This document shows positions 1 to 42,810 of a stretch of 64,000 bases of DNA, in pieces. A program made the position numbers and the translations under genes. Each line of letters starts with the position of its first letter. Position 1 is the first letter of the stretch. Below the pieces are notes generated by a model. It worked only from the letters and a program-made list of their open reading frames with translations, was not told where the DNA came from and searched no databases. The DNA is from Pithys albifrons albifrons (lineage: Eukaryota > Chordata > Aves > Passeriformes > Thamnophilidae), in assembly GCF_047495875.1 (NCBI RefSeq), contig NC_092460.1, positions 14,746,520 through 14,810,519 on the forward strand. The letters are read 5' to 3'.

Positions 1-97
1 TTTAGCTTTTAAAGCTATAAATTATTTCAAAGCCTGTCTAGTAGTAATCTACTTTTCATTGCTACTTGCTTCTCCCTTCATCTTGTAAAGTCACTAG

Positions 98-2362
<2,265 letters not shown>

Positions 2363-2605
2363 GTCTCTGAGCAGTCGGACTTTAAAGCAGAGTAAACATT
2401 ACAAACCCACACTCCCAAGTGTTAATGCATTCCAACAACGTTGTCGATACTTCAGAATAATACACAGTAGTGTGATGAATTATGTCCAATTCCTGATTTA
2501 TTGGCAGTGTTTCTGTGCATGGTTGGGTTTAAGGTATGTGAATCGTGCATTATTTTCTCTGTTTGGGAAAATGTAAATTCTGTTTGGTACTTGAATGTAG
2601 TTATG

Positions 2606-2624
2606 TTATATATATATATATATG
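2606..2624. repeat. (TA)n microsatellite
   Basis: A short perfect TA dinucleotide tract within the predicted PRKCD 3' UTR. Confidence 0.9.
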
Positions 2625-2719
2625 TATGTGCTGTATATTTTGCTCGAGAGAAGACATTGGGAAACAGATGATGTCTTTTTAAAATGTGTTTGAGCCCTTG
2701 GTTCTTTTATTTGTTTTCA

Positions 2720-2725
2720 ATTAAA
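2720..2725 (+). promoter_or_regulatory. Poly(A) signal ATTAAA for PRKCD
   Basis: The common variant hexamer ATTAAA lies about 360 bases after the PRKCD stop, with GT/T-rich sequence 20-45 bases downstream. No canonical AATAAA was seen nearer the stop. Confidence 0.55.
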
Positions 2726-2745
2726 AGGAAGTTTAATGTAACTTT

Positions 2746-4350
2746 CATTCGTGGCTGTATGATTTTTAACAACACACCAATTCCAGTTGTCTTTAAAGTA
2801 CAGTGGAAAAAAAATAATACTTTGTAAGCCCTGTCTGTTTTCCTAAAATATTTGTGTTGTTTTTCTGAATTAACCAATTCAGCACTGAGCAGGTGGAAAA
2901 AATGTCTGGGTGTAAATTCAGCAGAGAGTTACACAACACTACAGAGCTCTTAGGAGCACCCTGGAGCTTCTGGGTAGTTTCAGACTTAATCCTGCTGAAA
3001 GAGCAGGAGAAAGCTGTAATACTTTGTAAAGATTCCAAAGAATACAGTGCTGCCTTTGTTCTTCCCCTAAAGAACAGCTCTGGCTTATTGTTGTAACTCA
3101 AGTAATGCCAGCAGGACTGGGATGCCATCAGAGCTTGAGGCTGGAAGGGGCCAGAGCACAGCTGGGGTGACCACCACACTCACACAAACCCCTGTCCCAG
3201 GGGGGACAACCAGTGAGTTCCTGCAGGGAGACCAGAAACCTACTGAGTCATTTCTAGTTTGTGTTTTCTCCACCAGAAAGTGATTTTGCTTTCAAAAGTG
3301 AGCACCGGGCACCTGCTCCTGAGCAGAAATGCTTTAGGTAAGAACTTACAACTGTGAGTGGCAGCAGCATTGAGTATTTGGATGGGAAGAAGCTGTAATG
3401 AATTACAAGCACTGGTAAGTGTTGTTTGTGGGAACACTTACTCCCTGCACTTACCTGCTTTGCTTTGGAGGAAAAAGTGCCAGGCAGGCTCACGATGGAC
3501 CATGGGCTTCACTTTCAGCTGGTGTTTGACTGACTTACCAGGAACATCTCCTACTGCCACAGCTGTGCCTTCTGTCAGCCCCACTGCACTCTCAGTGTGT
3601 TCACTCACCCAGCAGGTCTGGATCATCCTCATACTACAGGAAGATGGAGGTATTAAAGAATTTTGTCCTGAAAGCAGCCTAAAAGCTCTAAAACAAACAA
3701 ACAAAATTACATCCCCCCAACAGAAATACATAGTGGAGTTAAAAATTATGAAAGCACTCCTCCCACTTAGATCTATTGGTAACCACCCTGGGGGCATACA
3801 GCCATCAACAAGACATGATAATCTGAGTACATAATTCTAAACCACAAAGCAGAAATTAATTTTGTCTTTAGCCTTCAGAATGGCAAGTACCCCTGCAACT
3901 GTAATGCACTCCATCTGATCTCTGCATGCAACCTTGTTCTGACAGGCAGCATTTGGTTGTTGGTTTTCAGCTTTCTCAAAACAGCAGCAGCAGCTGGAAG
4001 ACAATGTAAGAATAGCAGAGCTCTGAGAGCCTGGATCAGATCTTAGTTAGTTTTACCTGGTTACTGGCATTAAGTCTTACCTTTCTCTTCTGCTGCATGC
4101 CCACCTTGGCTTGTGTTTATTTAATCAGTTCTTCTAAGTTCTTCCTTGATTATTGATTTCGTTACTTAAATTATAATTATTTACAGCATAAAGCAACTAG
4201 TGGGGTCAATTAACTTAATTCTTAAGTTTATGTATAAACTCTCTTAACCCAGCTGCAATTCCTGCACCAGAGGCAACCTGCTGAGATCCAGGAACTCTCC
4301 CCTTGCACTTCAGCCCCTGGAAACGGCCATGGAAAGAAACACACCCGAGT
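2746..4350. other. Intergenic stretch between convergent PRKCD and PFKFB4 transcripts
   Basis: No gene was recognised. The open frames here (for example 3358-3834) lack splice context, family resemblance or coding-like composition. The strand bias of the sequence shifts in this interval from T/G-rich on + to A/C-rich on +, as expected between convergent transcription units. Confidence 0.5.
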
Positions 4351-4370
4351 GCACATTGTAACATTTGATC

Positions 4371-4376
4371 TTTATT
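4371..4376 (-). promoter_or_regulatory. Candidate distal poly(A) signal AATAAA (minus strand)
   Basis: The + strand TTTATT reads AATAAA on the minus strand. About 20-40 bases further along that strand comes a GT-rich element (tgtgcactcgggtgtgtttc). This arrangement is typical of a strong mammalian or avian cleavage site. PFKFB4 is the only minus-strand gene recognised upstream of it. Confidence 0.45.
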
Positions 4377-4576
4377 ACTTGGATCAAAGGTCAAATGATT
4401 ACATTTGTCTGAAAGATCACAACAAAGGCCAACAATGTAAGAAAGACAGTTTAATCCCATTCAAGAGGCTGCATCTGAGCCAGGCAAGTGCAGTAGCAGT
4501 CAGAGGCAGTAAAATAAATGGGTACAAACACAGACAAGTGTTTTCCCCTCTCCTGTCAGTGACCATTCTGTCAGGA

Positions 4577-4587
4577 GGGGGGGGGGG
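4577..4587. repeat. G11 homopolymer
   Basis: A run of eleven G on the + strand (C on the presumed transcript strand). It is prone to length variation and sequencing error. Confidence 0.9.
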
Positions 4588-4851
4588 ACATACACATTTA
4601 GTAAGTGACAATAATCTGCATTTCTTAACTGTGCCTTCCCACAAAGACAGTGATGGTTACACCCTGAGAGAACCCATCACTCACTCCAAAACTACATTCA
4701 CCTCAAATCTACATTCAAATACAAACACAAATCTACACCTGCTCTTGCCACACAGGGTCAGATGCAGTCATTGATTTAACACAGTCTTTCCTAACACAGA
4801 ACAGACAAGTTCATGTTTGTTTTTTTTTCTCTTCAAGTATCAGCACAACAG

Positions 4852-4857
4852 TTTATT
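4852..4857 (-). promoter_or_regulatory. Candidate poly(A) signal AATAAA (minus strand)
   Basis: A second minus-strand AATAAA, followed on that strand by tgttgtgctg. It could be an alternative distal end of the same transcript. Confidence 0.3.
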
Positions 4858-7800
4858 TACACGTGTATACAATTCTTTTTACTGAACACCCATTGTAGTA
4901 AAACACTCATCACAGTATATTTGAAAGCAGGCTATAAAAATACCTACTGTACATAGAACATTAAGCCTCCAGGATGTTAACAGCACCTCCAACGGTTCAG
5001 AGAGGTAAAACAAAGGGAGAGAGGAGACACTTCAAGCAAAGAGAAGCAGCCCCTGGGCTCAGCTCTCACTGGGGGAAAATTTTCGTGCCACCACATTTCT
5101 TCAGCCAGGTCTGAGCAAAAGAAGTACCACGATCTGCTGGTAAAATCTCACTTTTTTAATGCAGCCTCCTGCAACTTGCCCTCTGCAGCTACAAATAAAC
5201 CTGACATTCTCAATACAAAAACTGTTTAACCCCTCCTGTCATAGCTGACAGTGGAGGAGCAAGGCTTTCCCACACCAAACTGGGGGTGGGGGTGAAATTA
5301 CTCCTGCAGTTCTGCCACAAAGGTGGCCTTGTTAAGCACACATCAGTAAATGCTCCTCTGAGCAGCACTGTGCAAGCTGTCTCCTCACCCCAGAACTACA
5401 GACACAGCTGAATTAATAAAGGTCTGAAATGGCATTACCAAATGCAGGGATCACGCACACAAAGCTTTACACAGCAGCGCTTGAAGCAAGTCTTTCTGGT
5501 CAGTCTGTGCCCTACACATTCCTCTTCTGAAAAAGAACCCAGCAATGCTCTATGGCTTACTTCCAGAGCTGAATATATTGCTGAATTTAGCTTATTAAAA
5601 AAATTAATCACAACAGCAGCACATTATTTTATAAACCCTGCACAAACAAAAGACAATTTAGCCCTTGCCTGCAAAACTGTTATGAGGGCCTGGTATTTCA
5701 CACAGGAATTGAGGAAAGAACAAGAACAAAACAACAAAACAACCCAAACAACTTACATGGTACAAGCTCAATTAATTGAAGAGAATCCTTGAAAAAAAAC
5801 ACAGTCCAACTACCAAAGAATAGTTCTCCTCGTTTCAGAGCTAGAGCCAGCAGCAGTGCTGGCAGCTCACTTCAGTTGTCTGGTAACACACATCAAAAAT
5901 ACACCTTGCTTTAGTACAGTTAAAGGGTTGTGGCCTCAACAGACACAGACAATTCCATTTTTAGCACTGGAGTTTCACTAGGCATAAAAGAGCAGTGAAG
6001 AACTGGGATGATGGAAGGTGCTTAAAAACAACACAAAAAACCCCAATGCAGGGGTGCCACATTAAAATTATTTCAGAATTTACCTGGTGTTTTTCTTGCA
6101 TGAGCTGTTAGAATGGTTAAACTCACCTAACCTTTCTGTACTGTTTCCTGATGTACGTATTAAATGTGGCTATAAAAGAGAAACATATACTTTTATGTTG
6201 AAATTCATTCCAAAAATTGCTAAAGAAAAAAAAAGTCATCACAATACTAACAAGACAAGCAGCTTCTCCAGACCCTGAAGCCTGAATCCTTTTCCCCTCC
6301 CTTCCAGAGTCAGAAAAGCTGCTCATCCCCTCCTGTAACTGCAGGAGACAGGACATGACTGTCTCTCTCCCAATCCATTCCCCAGGCTGCCAGCTGTACT
6401 CTCACTTATGTCTCCCACTGCCCTCCAAAACACAGCTGGCCTCTGGAAAACAGAATCTTTCAGGTAGCAAATCTAACTTTAATGCTTTGACTTTCCAAAG
6501 GGAAGATCTCCCTCAGAAATTTCAGATAAATTTGAAGTCGTGGTTGGCAAACCACAACTAAATTTAAAACACAGAACAGCTGTTAGAGCTGATGGGCTTC
6601 TCCATTTAAAACAGCTTTGCAACATGAAGCCTCCAATGCTCAAAATGTAAAAGTTTACCCATGTTCAATACACCATCAAAAAATCTTCAGGTAATTCTAG
6701 GCAATCACAGTAAAAATAAGAGGAACTCTTAGAAAAACACTTAAAAAAGAAAGTGAAATCTAGTTAAAATCTGACAGTAAAATCAACATGGGCAATTTTC
6801 CATCTTCCACAGATGAACAGTAAAAACCCACCGTAACTACACAAATTTACATATGAAAAAAATCCAAACCCAACTCCACTCTGCTTCCCACTTTCTTTTT
6901 ACTGATACCTTTCAGTGCTGGGCGTTATCCACAACTACAGGTGTTCTCCAAAGGAGCAGAATCACATTGGAAATGTCTCCAAGTGGAGGGGAGGCATGTG
7001 GGTCCCACCTGGCTGCGGCTCCTTCTCCCTCTGTGGGCCCCGAGCTGTGCTGCAGAAGGGCTGGTGCTATAGGTGGGTGGGGACTGTCCTCAAAGCCTCT
7101 TCTCTGGACCGATCCACACCTACATTCTGCAAATTTAAAAATAAAAAAAAAGATTGTAAAGCAAAAGGTCTCGCAGCCAGGCGTAGTTTGGCTGAACACA
7201 AAGTTATTACACAATGCAAAGGATAAGGAAGTTTTAATGCTTATTTCCTCAAAACGTTTTGTAGAACATGTAGAATGGTCCCAGTCCCTGAGCAGGAGTC
7301 AGAACCAGGCTTGGACTTTGTTCCAGCACCAGGGAGTTCACAGAGTCCCTCAGATACCCAAAAGCAGGATCTCTGCTGCCAGTGAAAAGCACCTCTCAGA
7401 CACCACGTCTGGTAGGACAGTCAATCTCTGTACACCATATGCAGGTCAAAATGTTACGGGTTTTAAGACTTTTTTATCCTTTAACCATTTTAAACCACAT
7501 TTTTCTAATGTAATGTCTCTCTTGGTCTTTATGCATGTAGTATAAGGAAAAACAGAACCCTGCAAAGGTCATAAACCACATAAGCACCAATAAAATCTGC
7601 AGGGAGGGATGCCCACCTCTCCTTGTTCAGAACACACTCCAGGAAATGACTCCTTAACACCAACAGCCATAAAGCTCATTCTGATCCTGTCTGTGAGCAG
7701 CCAAGTCACTGGAAGAACGCTGAATAACTCCCTGAAGAGCTGGTAACATGAAGTGTTCCCTACAGAGCTGGTAACATAAAGTTTAAATGCACTTCAGGGT

Positions 7801-10800
7801 ACACAGGCACGTTGGCAGATGTCACACTGACATCAGGGTATGTTTCAGTGGTTTTATAACCACATTCATTAGAGTTTACTTTCAAAACAAGTCTCTCCAG
7901 TCCAACTCCAGGGAAGGAGAGCCCCTCAAGCACACAGCAAGGGGCACTCTCACTACACACAGACACACAACCCCATTAGTCAAAACACATCAACTTAAAA
8001 AGCAACTCGATTACTTCCCCAACCCCAGTTTCTAGATTTTAAGCTATTTGTTATGAAAGCAGGATATAAAGAAGCAACACTAGATCTTCTTTGGGGGTTG
8101 AAGTGTGCCAACATCACTTTTGCCCTTACCAGCTTCTCCTACATGCTAGCCCTTTCTTTACCCACCAGCTTTCAAGTCCTGAGGTAAATCCCCTTGTTTT
8201 CCATCATAAACACAACACCACACCAAGGTTTCTGAAAACACACTCACAGATGCTGCTGGACAGAGTCATCCAAGTCCTGAAAACCCCTGCACCCACCAGC
8301 ACATGGCCTGACCCACTCTGACTTCTCTCTTTGAAGGAAAGCAAAACAACAACCCTATTTCAGAAAGAAGCTTCTACAGAAGCATCTCTTCAGCAGCAAG
8401 GGACACACAGAAAGCATCAGCATCTGTCTAAGAACAGGAGGAGTTGGCAAAACAAGTCACATTCTGCATGACTATGGGGAAAAAAACAACCATCAACCAA
8501 CCAAACATGCTGGCATTTGGTGCGTTTCCGTTTTTCTTAGCAATTTATGCCACATACCCAGAAATTCCTTGAGAGTGTGGAAATGTCTCCACAGGCACTC
8601 CAAGAATATTGGCTGAAATCTTTTAAGCTGATCATCTGATGTTAATTCAAAGAAAATTAAATGGAGCATGAAATGGAGCATCAGTATGCAGGAACCCAGA
8701 GGTACTGGAAATTAGTCCACAAGCAGCCAGGACTAGACAGCTCTAACATGAAACTAAAAGCAAACAAACAAGGTGAGTAAGGCAAGACAGAAAATACAGC
8801 TTATTTCAGTCAATGAGAGGTATCAGATGAAAGCAGCATCTTAGCAATTGAGACAGACCCAGAGGGAATACTGATAGGCAGGCAAGGAAGTTGAAGGCCA
8901 AAAGGGGTTGGATTTGAGTAAACGCAAATAGGCTGTGGAAGGGAAGCACTGAACTGTCAGAGTGAAGGAAGAAAACTGGGATAAACCAATAAACACCCCC
9001 AAGGGCTTCTTAGACAAACACAAAAGATAACAGTGAGACCAGATGTACAGAGGCTTAGAAAGGGACCCGTATCCTCATTAACAGTAAATGGATTCCTACC
9101 CATAGGAATCCCATTAGATGAGATGATGGCAGCTGGGACTGGATCCACTTCCAGAACAGTCAAGGGCATCGAGAGGAAAAAGCTGTGCAACAAGGACGGT
9201 GTTGCTGCTTAGAAAGGTGGCTGAGGTTACTGCCTTACTTTTGGGATCAAAAGGTGTCCCTGCAACTGCTCAGCCAAAGCACACCTGGCCAAACTACAAT
9301 CCTGGGAACAGCACTGTCGCACACCAGCAGCAACACAGGAAACACAGGAGTGGGAGTAAAACCCACGCACACCTTTTCTAAATCCTATTTCTGTCAAGAC
9401 ATATGGACTGTCCCTCAGTCAGCCCAGGCAGGTGTTCACTGATTCCACAGCCCACTCCTGGAGGCAGGAGCAGTGTCACTCTGCCTTACACAAAGGTCAA
9501 TCTCAGCCAGTCCTCCCTGGAAAGACTCAAAACATGCAGATTAACTAAAATATGTTCCTATACCTCCACTGTTGTCCTCCTCATTATATTCTTCCCTTTG
9601 TACATTTTTTTTCTACAGAAGAGAGCCTTCCCCAGCAAAGTGCTGCAAGTCTCTGAACAGGACAGGCCCAGCCTTTTCAGCTCTACTTTGATTTAGCTAC
9701 ATGTGATCTGAACAGCAGAACAGGAAAATGTTACAGAAAGGCTCTAGGAGCCTCTAGGGACAAGACCCAGCACAGGCATAAACACAGCAACAAACAACAC
9801 GATATAAACATTCCAGCCCTCTCTCAGCCAGCTTTCCCTCGGCAAGCTGTGCCACAAACCATCACTGCCACTTCCCACCCAGCACCAGACCTTTCTTTTC
9901 CTGAGGAAGTAAGCCAGAGAGGGCTGTTGAGCAATCCTGCTGTAAGAGGAGATCCCTTAGAGCATTTTGCTTTTCAATATCTGTTGCACTCTGTTGCACA
10001 CATCAGCACAATGATTGCTGTGCTCAGCAGAGAACAACACGCAGCCACAGCCCCAGGAAATCAGGCTGGCAGCAGCTGGCAGGGGTGGAGGGTCCTTGGT
10101 GCTTCTGCTGCTTCCCCCTTACTTGCCAACCTCTGCCAGCCACAGAGAGCAGGCAGGCTCAGCTTTCCCCTCCAGTCAAGTTCCTGCCCCTTCCATCCTC
10201 CCTGTTCATTTTCTCCAACAGCCCAAGCCTTCCTTTCTCAAGTAGCAAAACTCAGTTTTTCCACAGCAGACGCCTGCACAGATTTTGGTTCCATCAAAAA
10301 CGCAATACATTTAGTTTAGTTTGGCTAATATGTCCTTGCTTGTGGCCTCCAGAGGTGACAGCACTCCAAGCTGCTTCCATGCAGCTCCTCAGTACCTGAT
10401 TCTGGCCAGATCCCTGCAATGCCTCGGGAATGTCACCTCAATGGTCAGGTAAGACAAACTGACACACTAACTGGTGTGTGCAAGAGGGTATGGCAGGTCA
10501 GGTCTCCTCCTCCAGAGCATCTTTCACAGCAAAGCTCATGCCCAGAGGTTGGAGCAATTAAACATGGAAAAGTGACCAAACACTCCTATGTCATGGTCAC
10601 AACAGCAACAGGAAAATGATCCATGTTCCCCCATTCCCAGCCCATCTTGGGATACTGGTTCAGCTGAGCACCAAGCAATACAGCAGGAGATGCTCTGGCC
10701 AAGAGGTTTTTTGTTATGGCAGACGTTCCCAATTGCTCTAAGTTTCTGAAAACTTTGCTATAATTTTAGAAGTGCAGATATGTAACACATTTTTTCCAAA

Positions 10801-11749
10801 ATCCTGGTTTTGGAGAGACGTACCACCTCAGAAATCTAACACATAAAAGCTTTCCACAACCTACACTCTAGCTTACTTTCAGGACTAAAAGACCCTCTTA
10901 GATAACAGTGCCAGGATTTGATGATTTTCTGCCTTTCCCAGCCTCAATGGCACAGGTGATTCCCATGGCCTCATGTTGTCCATCCCAGGGAAAGGCATCA
11001 AGGCACCACATCCCCAGCAACCTGCACGAGGTTTCACTGTCATCCAGCTTGGGATTCATGCCCTGCTGGTTTGAGATCCTCTGTCTGCTGCAGTCACAAC
11101 CCAGCCAAAATCCTCTAACTCTGCTTTCCTGTTCTGAAACAGTCAATTGCTGCTTATTGGAGTACAGATAAAATCTGGGTACAAAACTAGAGCGGAACTG
11201 TAAACGCTTGATCCCTCATGTCCATACAGGAAACAAGAAAACAAGGAATTTAAAACCGCTTCTGCTGACAGGCAAACCCTAAAGCCGAGTTAATGCAGAA
11301 CAGCTGTTAACAAAAGTTCTACATTCAAAACATTAATACACATTCCTGTTCTTTGAATAATTGTCCTGGAACTGAGTGAAGACTTGCTACCCTCTTCCAC
11401 CAGCACATCATTAATTAGCACATGTAGAGCACTAGTGCTGTGGACCAGCAGGATTAGGGGTTTTCAGTAACTGTGGGTTCCTATTTTACACTACATAGCA
11501 GTCCAATCACTCCCAATGGCACGGAAACTGATAGTGCTGGTGCCTAGAAGGCTTTCTTATCTCACACAGGATGTTGTGTTTCATGGTTTTTATAAATACA
11601 CTGCAACTAACACTAAATGACTACTGGCTGTACAATAAAACTTAATGCTGCAGGATATTTAAATTACAGCAATTTGCAAAACCAGCATTCCAGCAAGAGC
11701 TGATCAATATGTGATAACCCATCCACAATAAATTAGTCAGTGCAATACT

Positions 11750-11755
11750 TTTATT
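11750..11755 (-). promoter_or_regulatory. PFKFB4: Candidate proximal PFKFB4 poly(A) signal
   Basis: A minus-strand AATAAA 180 bases after the stop codon, followed on that strand by T/G-rich ttattgtggatggg. Two more hexamers lie even nearer the stop, at 11834-11839 and 11870-11875. These would give a short 3' UTR isoform. Confidence 0.35.
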
Positions 11756-11934
11756 GGGATTTGGTAATTTTTTCAAGTCATATGCTGTACAAACATTTGG
11801 TTTGGGTTATGAGTTGCGTTTGGGTGGGGCTTTTTTATTTCAAAGTGATTAAAATTATTAGTTTTTCAATTTATTTTGAAGTAGTAGGATGAAAACAGCA
11901 CCCCCAAGTTGGAGAGTTGACCAGCACACAGGAG

Positions 11935-39567
<27,633 letters not shown>

Positions 39568-39813
39568 CCTCGGCCGCTCCCGGCTCCCACTGCAGTGGCG
39601 GCGGGCGGGGCGCGCTGGGGCCGCCCCCGGGGCAGGGCCGGGCCGGCCGGGGAAGCCGCAGCCCCGCGATGTCCCCTCGAGGGACGGCCGAGACCCCCCG
39701 GCAGAAGGGACGGGGTAAGATGCTGTGCTGGGAGCAGGTGTCTCCGCTCTCTGCTGCTGCACCGCTCTGGGTGCGGAGAGCACCGCGCTGCCTCAGAACA
39801 ACCTTTTTCCCTC

Positions 39814-39831
39814 AAAAAAAAAAAAAAAAAA
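39814..39831. repeat. A18 homopolymer
   Basis: An uninterrupted run of 18 A on the + strand just upstream of the PFKFB4 CpG island. No target-site duplication or retrotransposon body was recognised next to it. Confidence 0.9.
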
Positions 39832-42400
39832 TTAAAAATAACACGCCCAGGGAGCATGCAATGTGTCTTAAGTCATGATACGTTTTTCCAATTAAACTCT
39901 GTTTGGCTTTGAAGGCTAAATTAATGGCGATGCAGAAAAATATAAATAAACCATAGGCTTCTTACATCCCGTTTAGCTACAAAAAAAAAGCTACAGCCAA
40001 ATGGCCCTGGGAAGCTCCTGTGCTGCAGTGGGAGCGGTGGTTTGGCTACACACAACACCCAACTGTCGCCTTTCCACATCACCTCTACAGCTTCACAGCT
40101 GGGGGAAACCCAGTTCCTTAACTGGGCTAAGCAAAGTCCCAAAAAAGCTCGATATTTCCTTATTACACATATCTCAAGATATTTTACAGCAGACAAATGC
40201 AATGCACTGAAATTATGGCAGTGAAGTACAACAGACCTTTTCATTATTAACCACTCCATTATTATGACACTGGCCTAAACAAAAGTGAAGGCCAGTACAT
40301 ACTTTTCTTTTAATACTAACCAGACTCTGAGCACCTGAGGATCATTTTAGTTTTTCTGTTCTATTACAAGCTAAAATATACTTTCGTAAATAACAAAAAA
40401 GCAGTTTTCAGAGGCATTTGGCAAGACAGCCCCAGGAGAATCAGCACTGTTTTTCCAAAACCATGTTTGCTTGACCTGCCCTTCCCTCTGTTCAGAGTTT
40501 TTCCTTCTCTCTAAGGCTGATTACAGTTTTTTCACTGTAGGTGCCTGGACTATATTTTTACCCGAGATTTTTTTTCCTGATTTTGTTTGGAGTTGACAGC
40601 TGAAACAGAGACAGGCAGAGGAGTTAGAGGAGTTACATTACAAGGGTCAGAAAAGTAAGAATAGAGTGAGGGAGTTTTTGAATGCTTAAAACTTCTTGGT
40701 TGCTTCTATGTATTTAATTCCAACAGTTGCCAAAGGAGGTGTGAGCAGGAACAGTTCAATCTGTATTCCAGGTTAATCCCAGAAGTCTGTCTCCTGTGCA
40801 CACAAAGAATGTTGCAACAAACAGATGACAGACTCCAGAGTAGAGTCCAGCACTGGGACATGCCCACCTCACCCTCCTGATCACAGCAAGGCACGTGACA
40901 CCAGAATCCTCCTGCCTTCCTAACACTGCCTCCAGCAAAGCCAGGCCAGTCCACAACAGATGTAATATTAACAGAAAGAAGAGATGAACAGGAATGCCAG
41001 TTTATAAACCACACTTCTTAGGCTTGTTTCACATTAAGTAGAAAACATATGAAATCCTTCCAGTCTCTAGAAACAAAGTTTGTACTTCCTTTCTGCAAAT
41101 CCACACCCTGCACTAAAACCAAAACTCTGCTCACACACCTGCCTCGAAGCCAAGAACCCTGGCCTGATGTTCATACAAGAATAGCATTTTTCTGAGGTCT
41201 GCAGTATGAATGACCACATTTCTAAGTCTCTCCTCAAAGCACTAGGCACACTGTCAGTGAATTCTCTGCTCACTCCAGCAGATTTAAACCAGTGGCATCT
41301 GCATAAAACTTCAGTAAGAGTTTGTCCAGGTATCTGCACTGACATTAGAAGTTTGTATGGACACCTGCCAGCCTTTGTCTTTATGAGGTAAATATTTCAG
41401 CTTGGTTGATGACAAGCTTATGGGATTCTGCTGTTGATCAAACTTATTCAAGGGTTAGTTGGTTTATGGCTTGTTTTCATAACCTCAGTGCAGTAATGGC
41501 CTATTTGACTGAAGACACAGAGAAAGCAAATACAGATATCTTGTGCCACTCCTTAGGTCTTGTTTCAAAACATGGTTTACATTCAATTCCTGGAAAAGAC
41601 AGAACAAAAGCATTGCTCAGTAGATTCCAAATAAATAGGGATCACCTTCTGCATGATGTCATTGTTATCAGACACTGTCCTAATGCAAAGGCTTGAGGAG
41701 TGAAGCAGCTGAAGAGCTGGAGACTCAGCTTTGTTTGCTACAGGAAAAACACGAACAAGCTTTTCCTCCTGGAAAGGTTTTTGCACAAAGCTTCTGCCCC
41801 CAGGGCCATGCCAAGCAGGAAGCTTACCTAAGAAACCACCACTCTGAGAGGCAAAAAGTCAAGGGGAAAAGAAGTCTTGGAAAATAAACTGCTGAACAGA
41901 AATAACATATTGGAGCCAAGTGGCAGAGTTACACTTCCTCTTTGGACAAAAACAACTGATTGACAAGACAAGAAACTCAGGGTTTAATGCATATAGCAAG
42001 TGGCAATTATTTAGAGACAGGGAGAAATAACAGAGACTGAACCGAGGCTTTTGATTGACGCTACAGAAACCCAACTTGCAACTGTAAATACACTACTGTA
42101 TCATACGGTAGCCATACAATTCAAGTTTCACAATGTGTTGAAGTTACTTCCATGTATCCCATTTCCCTAGTAAAGACATCACTTTATAGTCTGACAGCCC
42201 ATAAAACACCCACACGACATCTCTGCTTCCCGTATTTCACTCATCTTTCCAGCAGTGCACATTTGCCACTTGGAACAAGGAAAGAAGCCTTTCCAGTCTT
42301 CCAGGTGCCCACGCCCCCACCACATGGAGCAGAAAAACCCATTCACAAGCCCTTGTGCAGCGCAGAGGATCCAAGGGAGGGAAATGTGACGGGACTAAGG
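39832..42400. other. Upstream region of PFKFB4, no gene recognised
   Basis: Ordinary non-repetitive sequence. A minus-strand open frame at 41067-41345 ends near a GT-type donor but matches nothing I know. It is not called. Confidence 0.5.
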
Positions 42401-42439
42401 GACATGTGGGCACAGCCAGAGGTGAGTCAGCATCAGGTG

Positions 42440-42810
42440 AGTGTTTCTGTGGAACTGGCACGTTCCGGCGGCTCTTCCCCATCTCCGAGCCCTTCCCCGG
42501 GTGCCGCTGGAGGCCGCGCTTGGCCTGGGGACACCCCGCGAGAATGCGGGACTACGTGCGCTCCCCGGCGGCGGCCGCGGGAATTGCACCGCTCTCGGTA
42601 CCGCACCGGGGGACTCGCACACGGAGGGACGGGGCGCACGGGAGAGAGCCCGGGGGGGGAACACACGCACCGGGGAGAGGCGGCGGGGGGGACACTGTGG
42701 GGAGAACAGGACACACCGCCAGGAAGAGAAGGGGAGACACACGCACCGGGGAGGGGGGGGACGGACGGACGCAGTGGGGAGGGGAGGACACACGCACGGG
42801 GAGTGAGAAC
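42440..42810. promoter_or_regulatory. Isolated GC/CpG-rich island of unknown role
   Basis: A second GC- and CpG-rich block 3 kb upstream of the PFKFB4 promoter. Its right half is a G-rich tandem repeat, listed separately. Two consensus splice donors on the + strand (42421/42422 and 42436/42437) lie at its left edge. It could be a minor promoter or only a GC-rich minisatellite. Open frames through it on both strands are compositional artefacts. Confidence 0.4.
42603..42806 (+). repeat. G-rich degenerate minisatellite, unit about 25 bp
   Basis: The core acacacgcac(c)gggg appears at 42661, 42737 and 42788, and diverged copies lie between them (near 42690, 42711 and 42764). The spacing is about multiples of 25. 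Many G-runs of four to eight bases on one strand make G-quadruplex formation possible. Confidence 0.7.

Larger units (their letters stand above)
2363..2745 (+). other. PRKCD: PRKCD 3' UTR (predicted)
   Basis: This segment runs from the stop codon to just past an ATTAAA at 2720-2725. A T/GT-rich stretch follows (tttcattcgtggctgtatg), as expected downstream of a cleavage site. A short (TA)n run lies inside it. The exact cleavage point cannot be read from sequence alone. Confidence 0.55.
4351..11934 (-). other. PFKFB4: Region downstream of the PFKFB4 stop: possible very long 3' UTR
   Basis: The 7.6 kb to the left of the PFKFB4 stop holds no exon I can recognise. Minus-strand AATAAA hexamers occur close to the stop (11870, 11834 and 11750) and far away (4852 and 4371). 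The most distal one has the best surroundings. Whether transcripts end within 200 bases of the stop or run the whole way cannot be settled here. The long open frame 6853-7545 (+) shows no family resemblance and is regarded as chance. Confidence 0.35.

Noticed and set aside
6853..7545. 230-codon + strand open frame downstream of PFKFB4
   Set aside because: No family resemblance, low-complexity stretches (KIKKKIVK) and no promoter or splice context. Competing open frames overlap it.
41067..41345. 92-codon minus-strand frame upstream of PFKFB4 as an exon
   Set aside because: It has a donor-like sequence on one side only, no convincing acceptor or family match, and Cys/Ser-rich composition typical of chance frames.
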